A DNA stretch of 7,383 bases from Bacteroidales bacterium (GTDB lineage: Bacteria > Bacteroidota > Bacteroidia > Bacteroidales > JAADJA01): NCBI GenBank assembly GCA_029933495.1, contig JAOZOC010000155.1:1-7383 (forward strand), written 5' to 3'. A program made the translations under genes and the position numbers. Under the pieces are notes generated by a model. The model had not been told where the DNA came from, made no database searches, and saw only the letters and a list, made by a program, of their open reading frames with translations. Shown here in pieces: positions 1 through 5,947 of the stretch (positions within the stretch are counted from its first letter, which is position 1; every line of letters starts with the position of its first letter).

Positions 1-1
1 T

Positions 2-213
2 AAAAACAAACTTCTTTCTCACCACTGAACCTTTTTGCTTAATTTCAAGAATATAAAGTTTTCATAAGAAATGGGTTTAATTAATAAATCAATAGCAAAA
101 ATATGTATATTTTTCAATATATACAAAGTATTACCAGTTTTTTTGTTTAACGCAATGACAACAGGCGAAAGATTGGCAGCTTTAATAAAATTTAAATTAG
201 TGTATTGATAAAA
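2..213 (-). pseudogene. Remnant of a response-regulator receiver domain (possibly LytTR type)
   Basis: Read on the minus strand from 213 down to a TGA at 21-19, one frame is open for 64 codons but has no ATG. It contains LNFIKAANLSPVVIAL, then about 16 helical residues, then FAIDLLIKPISYENF. This matches the alpha3-beta4-alpha4-beta5-alpha5 half of a receiver domain, including the near-invariant Lys-Pro pair (codons at 78-73), and most resembles the AIDYLLKPI stretch of LytTR-family regulators. The phospho-acceptor Asp half is missing: a TGA at 216-214 blocks the frame and the next gene starts at 254. Adding one A to the five-A run (plus-strand T32-T36) would continue the frame as SKKGSVVRKKFVF to the window edge, so a frameshift is likely too. 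I infer a 5'-truncated, frameshifted pseudogene. A chance open frame in AT-rich DNA remains possible. Confidence 0.4.
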
Positions 214-217
214 TCAG

Positions 218-225
218 TAATTTTG
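218..225 (+). promoter_or_regulatory. Bacteroidota-type -7 box (TAATTTTG)
   Basis: TAATTTTG is an exact match to TAnnTTTG, the -7 consensus of the primary sigma factor in Bacteroidota. Transcription would start near 231-233, leaving a leader of about 20 bases before the ATG at 254. No clear TTG/TTTG -33 box sits at the usual spacing; the nearest TTG (205-207) is too close. It probably drives the sigma-54 activator gene, and possibly lptE behind it. Confidence 0.45.
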
Positions 226-253
226 CATACTTAAAACCGGAAAAACTGACAAT

Positions 254-1483
254 ATGGAAGTTCAGTCAATAAAGCAAAGATTTGGAATAATTGGGAACTC
301 GCCTCTGCTTGATAGGGCAATAGATATAGCAGCACAGGTGGCTCCTACCGACCTGACTGTATTTATTACCGGTGAAAGTGGGGTTGGGAAAGAGGTTTTT
401 CCAAAAATAATTCATCAGCTCAGCACTCGTAAACACGGATCATATATTGCAGTCAATTGCGGTGCTATCCCTGAAGGAACAATAGATTCTGAACTTTTTG
501 GACACGAAAAGGGTTCGTTCACCGGAGCACACGAAGCACGAAAGGGCTATTTTGAAGTTGCAAACGGTGGTACTATTTTTTTGGATGAAGTTGCAGAGCT
601 GCCTCTGTCAACACAGGTTCGCCTGCTACGAGTGCTCGAAACAGGTGAGTTTTTAAAGGTTGGTTCTTCAAAAGTGATTAAAACCGATGTAAGGGTTGTG
701 GCTGCTACCAATGTTGATGTCCAGAATGCTATTCAGAGCGGAAAGTTCAGGGAAGATCTTTTTTACAGGCTGAATACTGTACCTATCTATATTCCGCCGT
801 TACGTGAGAGGAAGGAAGATATTTATCTGCTGTTCAGAAAGTTTGCCGCCGATTTTGCCGAAAAATACCGGATGCCCGTACTTCGGCTTAATGAGGATGC
901 GGTAAATGCTCTGATAAATTACAGATGGGACGGGAATGTCAGACAACTGAAAAACATTACCGAACAAAAATCAATTATTGAAAAGGAGAGAACTATTGAT
1001 GCTCCAACGTTATTCAAATTTCTACCGGTTACCCTTAAAAGAGAACTGCCTGTTATTTACAAAAATAGGGAAGAGCAACCAGAAATGTCTGAAAGGGATT
1101 TGCTTTATAAGGTTCTTTTTGATATGAAAAATGATATCAATGAACTTAAAACAATTGTAGGGGGCATTATAAAAGATGAAGGTGTTTCAAAAGATAATCA
1201 GCAGTACAATAAACATCTGATAGATAAACTTCATGAAAATATTGATACAATAGGTAGTCAGGTTGAACATTTTGAAACACAACATCCTGATGAGCCCCGA
1301 TTTATTGAACCAATACAGGAATCGGAAATAGTAGAAGAATCGCTTTCGATACAGGACAAGGAGATTGACCTGATTAAAAAGGCTCTGTCAAAATATCATG
1401 GTAAACGAAAAAAAGCAGCTAACGAACTGGGAATCTCAGAGCGGACTCTTTACAGGAAAATAAAAGAGTATGACATTACCTGA
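254..1483 (+). CDS. Sigma-54-dependent transcriptional activator, no sensor domain
   Basis: This 409-aa protein is a bacterial enhancer-binding protein: an ATPase that remodels RNA polymerase holding sigma-54 so that it can open -24/-12 promoters. The AAA+ domain starts almost at the N-terminus (about residues 10-245). It has Walker A GESGVGKE (40-47), the sigma-54-contacting loop GSFTGA (87-92, a Ser variant of GAFTGA), Walker B GGTIFLDE (105-112), sensor I ATN (151-153), the arginine-finger region FREDLFYRLN (165-174) and sensor II GNVRQLK (227-233). A hydrophilic, probably partly coiled linker of about 100 residues follows. A Fis-type helix-turn-helix ends the protein (about 368-406, with KKAANELGISERTLYRKI). 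There is no receiver, PAS or GAF domain, so control must come from abundance or a partner. It lies 85 bases before lptE in the same direction. The start at 254 fits because the AAA+ fold needs nothing earlier. The family is certain; its targets are not known. Confidence 0.95.
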   Translation: MEVQSIKQRFGIIGNSPLLDRAIDIAAQVAPTDLTVFITGESGVGKEVFPKIIHQLSTRKHGSYIAVNCGAIPEGTIDSELFGHEKGSFTGAHEARKGYFEVANGGTIFLDEVAELPLSTQVRLLRVLETGEFLKVGSSKVIKTDVRVVAATNVDVQNAIQSGKFREDLFYRLNTVPIYIPPLRERKEDIYLLFRKFAADFAEKYRMPVLRLNEDAVNALINYRWDGNVRQLKNITEQKSIIEKERTIDAPTLFKFLPVTLKRELPVIYKNREEQPEMSERDLLYKVLFDMKNDINELKTIVGGIIKDEGVSKDNQQYNKHLIDKLHENIDTIGSQVEHFETQHPDEPRFIEPIQESEIVEESLSIQDKEIDLIKKALSKYHGKRKKAANELGISERTLYRKIKEYDIT

Positions 1484-1568
1484 TTTGCAGAGTTATTTGT
1501 CTTGAGTGACAAAGGCTCACGTTTGTTATATTGTTAAATTAATTTAATTGGAGAAAATTAATTATTAA

Positions 1569-2087
1569 ATGAAAATTCAAATTTGGGGTAAATATCTGAT
1601 CTTATTTTCCATTATTCTGGTATTGATATCAGGGTGCAAAGTGAATTATTCATTTACCGGAGCCTCTATTCCTCCCAATATTAATACGATAAATATTAAG
1701 TACTTCCCGAACAATGCTTCTCTGGTTGCACCTTCACTTAGTCAAAAACTTACTGATGGTCTCAGTGACAGGTTTACCTCGCAAACAGACCTTACACTGG
1801 TAAATAGAGGGGGTGATCTTATCCTTGAAGGATATATAAAAGATTACAGAACAAACTCGATTGCGATACAGGGAAATGATCAGGCTGCACTCAACAGGTT
1901 AACAGTTATTATTTTTGTAAAATATGTCGACACCTTTGACGATACTAAAAGTTTTGAGACCACTTTTTCAAAGTATGCTGACTACTCAAGTTCCCAAAAT
2001 CTTGCTGTTGTTCAGGACGGGCTGATTGATGCTATTGTTGAGATGCTGGTGACGGATGTATTTAATAAGGCTGTGATTAACTGGTAA
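1569..2087 (+). CDS. lptE: LptE-like LPS-assembly lipoprotein
   Basis: This 172-aa lipoprotein has a short basic N-terminus, a hydrophobic stretch (about residues 8-20) and a lipobox ISGC ending at Cys23, predicting cleavage before Cys23 and lipidation. LptE plugs the LptD barrel that inserts lipopolysaccharide into the outer leaflet of the outer membrane. The mature protein opens with VNYSFTGASIPP and ends with DVFNKAVINW, both typical of Bacteroidota LptE-like proteins. The middle fits the expected alpha/beta sandwich (INIKYFPN, LTDGLSDRF, LILEGYIKDY, LTVIIFVKYVD). Its place after a sigma-54 activator and upstream of secG and groESL also supports the call. No good Shine-Dalgarno sequence precedes the ATG, which is normal in this phylum. 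Sequence identity to proteobacterial LptE is low, so the call rests on family pattern and context. Confidence 0.85.
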   Translation: MKIQIWGKYLILFSIILVLISGCKVNYSFTGASIPPNINTINIKYFPNNASLVAPSLSQKLTDGLSDRFTSQTDLTLVNRGGDLILEGYIKDYRTNSIAIQGNDQAALNRLTVIIFVKYVDTFDDTKSFETTFSKYADYSSSQNLAVVQDGLIDAIVEMLVTDVFNKAVINW

Positions 2088-2104
2088 CTTATACCCGTAA
2101 ATGA

Positions 2105-2122
2105 GCAAGCGTCTACGCTTGC
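2105..2122 (+). terminator. Small hairpin after lptE, possible weak terminator
   Basis: GCAAGCG (2105-2111) and CGCTTGC (2116-2122) form a perfect 7-bp GC-rich stem with a TCTA loop, 17 bases after the lptE stop codon. It is followed only by ATTTG, not a proper T tract, so it is a poor intrinsic terminator. It could instead stabilise the 3' end of the lptE transcript. Confidence 0.35.
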
Positions 2123-2179
2123 ATTTGTGCAATTTGTGAATAGATTTATTGCTCAACATCTTTGTTTTTGTCAGCCGGG

Positions 2180-2374
2180 TATGCAAACAGATTGCTACGA
2201 AGCACTGGTATATATACTGGTATTGATTATTGTCTTACAGTTTATTTTGCCACAAAGGCTCAAAGACACTAAGAAACACAAAAACCTTAGTGAACCTTTG
2301 TGCCCTGGTGTCTTGGTGGCAAAAAAATATATCCTGGCCTGTTGGAAGGAATGCTGTGGCAATCTGTTTGCATA
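2180..2374. repeat. 195-bp MITE-like palindromic element
   Basis: The ends are perfect 16-bp inverted repeats: TATGCAAACAGATTGC (2180-2195) and GCAATCTGTTTGCATA (2359-2374). Allowing one mismatch extends the match to 19 bp, with further imperfect pairing inside (AGCA near 2201 against TGCT near 2352). A second inverted repeat (2245-2324) is nested almost concentrically. The outermost TA on each side could be a 2-bp target duplication, as made by IS630/Tc1-type transposases, leaving TGCAAACAGATTGC as the terminal repeat. No transposase is encoded. The short open frames here on both strands are rich in CACAAAG-type repeat translations and do not look like proteins. It fills most of the gap between lptE and the next gene. 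A non-mobile intergenic palindrome is the alternative. Confidence 0.55.
2245..2324. repeat. Nested CACAAAG-type inverted repeat
   Basis: The arms pair in order as TTTTGCCAC (2245-2253) with GTGGCAAAA (2316-2324), CACAAAGG (2251-2258) with CCTTTGTG (2295-2302), and CACTAAG (2267-2273) with CTTAGTG (2286-2292). About 13 right-arm bases (2303-2315) are left largely unpaired. The alternating CACAAAG / CTTTGTG wording resembles a family of intergenic repeats that I recall from Bacteroidota genomes, often mis-annotated as tiny proteins. That resemblance is from memory and not verified here. As RNA or single-stranded DNA it could fold into a long imperfect hairpin. Confidence 0.55.
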
Positions 2375-2447
2375 AATACAATCTGTCAATAGAAAAATTT
2401 ACTTAATGAGTTGAACATTAATGCAAAATTATAACAGAATATTTCAT

Positions 2448-2475
2448 TTTGGTAATCTGATATTTACTAATTTTG
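2448..2475 (+). promoter_or_regulatory. Promoter for the TPR-type gene, possibly leaderless
   Basis: TAATTTTG at 2468-2475 exactly matches the Bacteroidota TAnnTTTG -7 box. A TTTG at 2448-2451 is a plausible -33 box, with a 16-base spacer that is slightly short. The box ends only four bases before the ATG at 2480, so transcription would begin at or within a few bases of the start codon, giving a leaderless or nearly leaderless mRNA. It would let the TPR-type gene and secG be transcribed independently of lptE. Confidence 0.5.
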
Positions 2476-2479
2476 CTCT

Positions 2480-3316
2480 ATGAACCGACAGCAGTTTGTC
2501 AAATATATTCAGAGTCCGGATTTGCTTAATGGCGAAACCTTGTCTCCAATCCGGGATCTTGTTGAGGATTATCCCTATTGTCAATCGGCACAAATACTTT
2601 ATACATTAAATTTGTATAAAGAGGAGAATATTAAATTCAGTAATCAACTGAAAATAGCTGCTGCTTATGCCTCCGACAGACAAATTTTTAAGTATCATAT
2701 CACCTCCTTAGATGGTGAGGTTTTGATTGCTGACCCACCTGAGAGGTCAGAAAAGAGTTATGCTGAAGTAGAAATTGAGGAGGCCAAAGAATCTGTAATT
2801 CCAGATGATGCAGATATCCAAAAGCTCATTTCAATATTGCGGAATAAAATCCTGATTTCAATTAACAATCCTGCGACTGACAGCGTGAGTGTTTCGACTC
2901 TTGTTTCGGAGCTTGAAAAACTTTTAGGAGATATTGGGGCAAGACCGGAATCAAAGCCGGAGAAAGAGGAACTTGATTTTAAACCGGTTATCAGCGAATA
3001 TAATTTCGACCATCTTGATGATTTGCCATTCAACGAAAAAGAAAAGCAGACCAACAAAGAGCTTATTGATAAATTCATCAGCGACCAGCCTTCTATGCCG
3101 CGTGAGTCGAGGCCCGGATTTTTCGATCCGGTTGATTTTGCGAAGCAAAGCCTTATCGATCAGGATGAAATTGTGTCGGAAACACTTGCCAAAATATATT
3201 ACAGACAGGGCAATCTGTCGAAAGCAATAAAAATTTATAAAAAATTAAGTTTGATATATCCCGAAAAAAGCAGTTACTTTGCAGCCCAAATTGAAAAAAT
3301 CCGTAAGGAGATTTAA
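2480..3316 (+). CDS. Conserved Bacteroidota protein with C-terminal TPR-like unit, function unknown
   Basis: This 278-aa protein has no signal peptide or membrane segment, so it is probably cytoplasmic. An N-terminal helical part (about residues 1-78) includes DYPYCQSAQILYTLNLYKEEN and AYASDRQIFKYHI. An acidic, low-complexity middle (about 85-190) follows. The C-terminal part (about 193-278) has KELIDKFISDQPSMPR, a DPVDFAKQSL segment and one TPR-like helix pair, SETLAKIYYRQGNLSKAIKIYKKLSLIYPEKSSYFAAQI. The Tyr/Gly/Ala/Pro spacing there is that of a tetratricopeptide repeat, which binds protein partners. I recognise the layout as a protein usually found next to secG in this phylum, but I know no assigned function. 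It lies 34 bases before secG on the same strand, which suggests co-transcription and a possible, unproven, link to export. Confidence 0.88.
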   Translation: MNRQQFVKYIQSPDLLNGETLSPIRDLVEDYPYCQSAQILYTLNLYKEENIKFSNQLKIAAAYASDRQIFKYHITSLDGEVLIADPPERSEKSYAEVEIEEAKESVIPDDADIQKLISILRNKILISINNPATDSVSVSTLVSELEKLLGDIGARPESKPEKEELDFKPVISEYNFDHLDDLPFNEKEKQTNKELIDKFISDQPSMPRESRPGFFDPVDFAKQSLIDQDEIVSETLAKIYYRQGNLSKAIKIYKKLSLIYPEKSSYFAAQIEKIRKEI

Positions 3317-3350
3317 AAAAAGAGTTAAATAATTTAAAGAAAAAAGAAAA

Positions 3351-3707
3351 ATGGGTGCTTATATTGTAGTTGCTTCGCTGATACTTATAGTATGTGTTCT
3401 GCTAACACTTGTTGTACTGGTACAGAAAGATAAAGGTGGTGGACTTGCTTCTAACTTTTCATCTTCGAATCAGTTTATGGGTGTTAAAAAGACTACCGAC
3501 TTTCTGGAAAAATCGACCTGGACTTTGGCTATTTCACTTTTGGTGTTGAGTCTTATGTCAATTTTTGTTATTCCAAGGGGAACCAGTGTTGATCCAACGG
3601 AAAGCGGACTTCAGGAACTTTATCAGGAACTTCCTGATCAACAACCGGTACAGGATTTCGCTCCTCCTCCGGGCCAGGAAGATAATAATCCTGCACAACA
3701 GGACTAG
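3351..3707 (+). CDS. secG: Preprotein translocase subunit SecG
   Basis: SecG is the small inner-membrane subunit of the SecYEG channel; it assists the SecA-driven export cycle. The 118-aa product has two membrane segments (about residues 3-24 and 55-74). The conserved cytoplasmic loop between them reads VLVQKDKGGGLASNF, then NQFMGVKKTTDFLEKSTW, matching the family's Q-x-x-K-G-G-G-L and gating-loop signature. The C-terminal tail (about 80-118) is a Pro/Gln/Asp-rich extension that ends in QQD. Tails of this kind are common in Bacteroidota SecG and are probably disordered. The gene follows the TPR-type gene after 34 bases and is followed by a strong hairpin terminator, so it likely ends that transcription unit. 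Confidence 0.95.
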   Translation: MGAYIVVASLILIVCVLLTLVVLVQKDKGGGLASNFSSSNQFMGVKKTTDFLEKSTWTLAISLLVLSLMSIFVIPRGTSVDPTESGLQELYQELPDQQPVQDFAPPPGQEDNNPAQQD

Positions 3708-3731
3708 AAGTAAAAAAGTTTAAAAAACATT

Positions 3732-3773
3732 AAAAATGTCAGAATGTCACAACGTTCTGACATTTTTTATTTT
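3732..3773 (+). terminator. Strong hairpin terminator after secG
   Basis: Bases 3732-3747 pair with 3752-3767 in a 16-bp stem (one G-U pair) around a CACA loop; the core is AATGTCAGAA / TTCTGACATT. The right arm runs into a T-rich tract (TTTTTTATTTT), so it reads as an intrinsic terminator 24 bases after the secG stop. The stem has A-runs on the left and T-runs on the right, so it could act in both directions. The core is also a near-perfect palindrome in DNA and could double as a protein-binding site ahead of groES. Confidence 0.7.
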
Positions 3774-3788
3774 GGCACAGAATATGTC
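3773..3788 (+). promoter_or_regulatory. Candidate sigma-54-like -24/-12 promoter of groES
   Basis: TGGCACA (3773-3779) closely matches the -24 half of the sigma-54 consensus (TGGCACG). At the correct distance (GG-N10) the -12 half reads ATGTC, with GT (3786-3787) where the invariant GC is expected, so it is degenerate. A start near 3798 would leave a leader of about 33 bases before the groES ATG. The overlapping TATTTTG (3768-3774) is one base short of a TAnnTTTG -7 box, so a primary-sigma promoter is a real alternative. No CIRCE operator (TTAGCACTC-N9-GAGTGCTAA) is present. Confidence 0.3.
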
Positions 3789-3830
3789 AAAGGCGAAGTC
3801 ACTAATAATGACAAACAAAAATTTATCAAT

Positions 3831-4109
3831 ATGGCTAAAATAAAAATCAAACCGTTAGGAGACCGGGTAATTGTAAAGCCGGCACCAGCCGAGGAGAAGA
3901 CATCCGGAGGCTTGATCATTCCTGATACAGCAAAGGAGAAACCCCAAAGAGGAACTGTTGTAGCAGTTGGTCCGGGACAAGATGACAAGAAACTTACTGT
4001 CAAGGTTGGGGATACCATTCTTTACGGAAAATATGCAGGAACCGAAATTTCACATGAGGGCGAAGATTACCTCATAATGAATGAATCGGATATTTATGCA
4101 ATTGTTTAA
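3831..4109 (+). CDS. groES: Co-chaperonin GroES (Hsp10)
   Basis: GroES forms the seven-subunit lid that closes the GroEL chamber during ATP-driven folding in the cytoplasm. From the ATG at 3831 the 92-aa product begins MAKIKIKPLGDRVIVKPAP, the standard family N-terminus. It has the mobile loop (about residues 20-38, with the GGLIIPD contact patch that docks on GroEL) and the VAVGPG and DTILYGKYAG strands. It ends DYLIMNESDIYAIV, a normal GroES C-terminus. An in-frame ATG at 3744 would add 29 residues, but it lies inside the secG terminator hairpin and the extension matches nothing in the family, so I reject it. The gene is 37 bases ahead of groEL with no terminator between them, making one operon. 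Confidence 0.97.
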   Translation: MAKIKIKPLGDRVIVKPAPAEEKTSGGLIIPDTAKEKPQRGTVVAVGPGQDDKKLTVKVGDTILYGKYAGTEISHEGEDYLIMNESDIYAIV

Positions 4110-4146
4110 TAAATAATCTAGTAATTAATCTAAAAATAAAATAAAA

Positions 4147-5793
4147 ATGGCAAAAGACATAATTTTTGATCTGAAAGCAAGAGAATCACTGAAGGCAGGT
4201 GTTGATGCACTTGCAGATGCAGTAAAAGTAACACTGGGGCCAAAAGGTCGCAACGTTATTCTTGAAAAATCATTTGGCGCACCATCTATTACTAAAGACG
4301 GGGTTACAGTTGCCAAAGAGATTGAGTTAGAAGATAGTATTGAAAATATGGGAGCACAATTGGTTAAAGAAGTAGCTTCCAAAACTAATGACATTGCCGG
4401 TGACGGAACAACAACTGCAACTGTCCTTGCGCAGTCAATTGTTACCACAGGACTGAAAAACGTTACTGCCGGTGCAAATCCAATGGATTTGAAACGTGGA
4501 ATTGATAAAGCTGTTATAGAGGTTGTCAAATCTCTGAAAAAACAGAGTATAGAAATTCACGATAGTGGTGAAAAAGTTGAGCAGATTGCAACAGTATCCG
4601 CTAATAACGATAGTAGCATTGGAAAACTTATTGCCGAAGCTATGGGAAAAGTAAAAAAAGATGGTGTAATCACCATTGAAGAGGCTAAAGGTATTGAAAC
4701 TTACGTTGACGTGGTTGAAGGAATGCAGTTCGACAGGGGATATATTTCTCCTTACTTCGTAACCGACACTGAGAAAATGGAAGCCGTTTATGAGAATCCT
4801 TATATTCTTATCTACGACAAGAAGATTTCTGTTATGAAAGACCTTCTTCCTATTCTGGAAAAAGTTGCTCAGTCAGGACGTCCAATGCTTATAATTGCTG
4901 AAGATACTGAAACAGAAGCTCTTGCAACTCTTGTTGTTAATAAATTAAGAGGTGGGCTGAAAGTTGTAGCTGTTAAAGCTCCCGGATTTGGCGACAGAAG
5001 AAAAGAGATGCTTGAAGATTTAGCAATCCTTACAGGTGGTACTGTTATTTCGGAAGAAAAAGGTTACAAACTTGAAGATGCAACCATTGACAATCTTGGA
5101 GAAGCTGAGAAAATAACTATTGATAAAGATAATACAACAATTGTCAGTGGTAAAGGACTAAAAGAAAATATTGCAGCAAGAGTCAATCAAATTCGTTCTC
5201 AGATAGAATCATCAACTTCTGATTATGACAAAGAAAAACTTCAGGAAAGACTTGCCAAACTGGCAGGTGGTGTTGCTGTAATTTATGTTGGAGCTGCAAG
5301 CGAGATTGAAATGAAAGAAAAGAAAGATCGTTTTGATGATGCACTGAATGCAACAAGAGCAGCTATCGAAGAAGGAATCATCCCGGGTGGTGGTGTTGGT
5401 TTTATCAGGGCTATTGCTTCTCTGCTAAAACTGAAAGGTGCGAATGAGGATGAGGAAACCGGAATGGCAATTATCATCAGAGCACTTGAAGAGCCAATCC
5501 GTCAGATTGTTGAAAATGCAGGTATGGAAGGTTCTGTTGTAGTACAGAAAGTGAAAGAAGGTAAAGGTGACTTTGGTTATAATGCCAGGACAGATAAATA
5601 TGAAAACCTATATAAATCAGGTGTTATCGATCCTGCTAAAGTAACAAGAATTGCCCTTGAAAATGCAGCCTCAATCGCAGGTATGTTGTTAACAACAGAA
5701 TGTGTTATCGCAGAGCATAAAGATGAAAATGCAGGTCCTGCTATGCCGCCAATGCCTCCGGGTGGAATGGGCGGAATGGGTGGAATGATGTAA
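4147..5793 (+). CDS. groEL: Chaperonin GroEL (Hsp60)
   Basis: GroEL assembles as two stacked seven-membered rings that enclose unfolded proteins and, with GroES and ATP, let them fold. The 548 residues are a normal full length. The equatorial domain has TLGPKGRNV (29-37), the nucleotide-binding TKDGVTVA (49-56) with Asp51, GDGTTTAT (85-92) with Asp86, and the catalytic Asp398 in DDALNATRAA, followed by the GIIPGGG loop. The apical domain (about 190-375) holds GYISPYFVTD and the VKAPGFGDRRKEML segment. The C-terminus is the usual flexible GGM-rich tail, PPGGMGGMGGMM, which projects into the ring cavity. All key residues are intact and there is no sign of a second, diverged copy. It ends the groES operon and is followed by a strong terminator. 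Confidence 0.99.
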   Translation: MAKDIIFDLKARESLKAGVDALADAVKVTLGPKGRNVILEKSFGAPSITKDGVTVAKEIELEDSIENMGAQLVKEVASKTNDIAGDGTTTATVLAQSIVTTGLKNVTAGANPMDLKRGIDKAVIEVVKSLKKQSIEIHDSGEKVEQIATVSANNDSSIGKLIAEAMGKVKKDGVITIEEAKGIETYVDVVEGMQFDRGYISPYFVTDTEKMEAVYENPYILIYDKKISVMKDLLPILEKVAQSGRPMLIIAEDTETEALATLVVNKLRGGLKVVAVKAPGFGDRRKEMLEDLAILTGGTVISEEKGYKLEDATIDNLGEAEKITIDKDNTTIVSGKGLKENIAARVNQIRSQIESSTSDYDKEKLQERLAKLAGGVAVIYVGAASEIEMKEKKDRFDDALNATRAAIEEGIIPGGGVGFIRAIASLLKLKGANEDEETGMAIIIRALEEPIRQIVENAGMEGSVVVQKVKEGKGDFGYNARTDKYENLYKSGVIDPAKVTRIALENAASIAGMLLTTECVIAEHKDENAGPAMPPMPPGGMGGMGGMM

Positions 5794-5825
5794 GATTAAC
5801 ATATCTATCCAAATGTCAAAAGAAG

Positions 5826-5866
5826 AACCCCTCGCCTGCAAAGGTGGAGGGGTTTTGCTTTTTTCT
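5826..5866 (+). terminator. Terminator of groESL, probably bidirectional
   Basis: AACCCCTC (5826-5833) pairs perfectly with GAGGGGTT (5847-5854). Inner CCT/AGG pairs extend the stem around a GCAA loop, and TTTTGCTTTTTTC follows. This is a classic intrinsic terminator 33 bases after the groEL stop. The next gene converges from the right, and the reverse strand of the same hairpin is followed by TTCTTCTTTT, so it may also stop transcription from that side. Confidence 0.85.
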
Positions 5867-5947
5867 TGCTTTTTTGGTTTTTTTTAGAAATTTGGAATAT
5901 CAATAAATGACGAAGGAAGTCTGCTGTTTTTTTTATGATTTGCTTAT

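Noticed and set aside
2..61. KLYILEIKQKGSVVRKKFVF read as the end of a type IX secretion C-terminal sorting domain
   Set aside because: The ending looks similar, but an in-frame stop lies just before it, and the sequence upstream fits a receiver domain better than a sorting domain.
1504..1519. TGAG...CTCA pairing between the sigma-54 activator gene and lptE, as a terminator
   Set aside because: The stem is only four bases with no T tract; the two genes can still be co-transcribed.
2127..2389. Small open frames on both strands of the lptE to TPR-gene gap (82 aa plus, 64 and 66 aa minus)
   Set aside because: They are translations of the palindromic repeat or run antisense to lptE, overlap one another, and have no recognisable domain.
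2758..3230. Three overlapping open frames inside the TPR-type gene
   Set aside because: The frame of 2480-3316 has the conserved protein features; the others are Ser- or Arg-rich shadows.
3708..3830. CIRCE (HrcA) operator before groES
   Set aside because: No TTAGCACTC-N9-GAGTGCTAA or near match is present; the palindrome there has different half-sites.
4125..4529. 134-aa open frame antisense to the start of groEL
   Set aside because: It is a shadow of a strongly conserved gene in another frame, with low-complexity Ser/Ala-rich composition.
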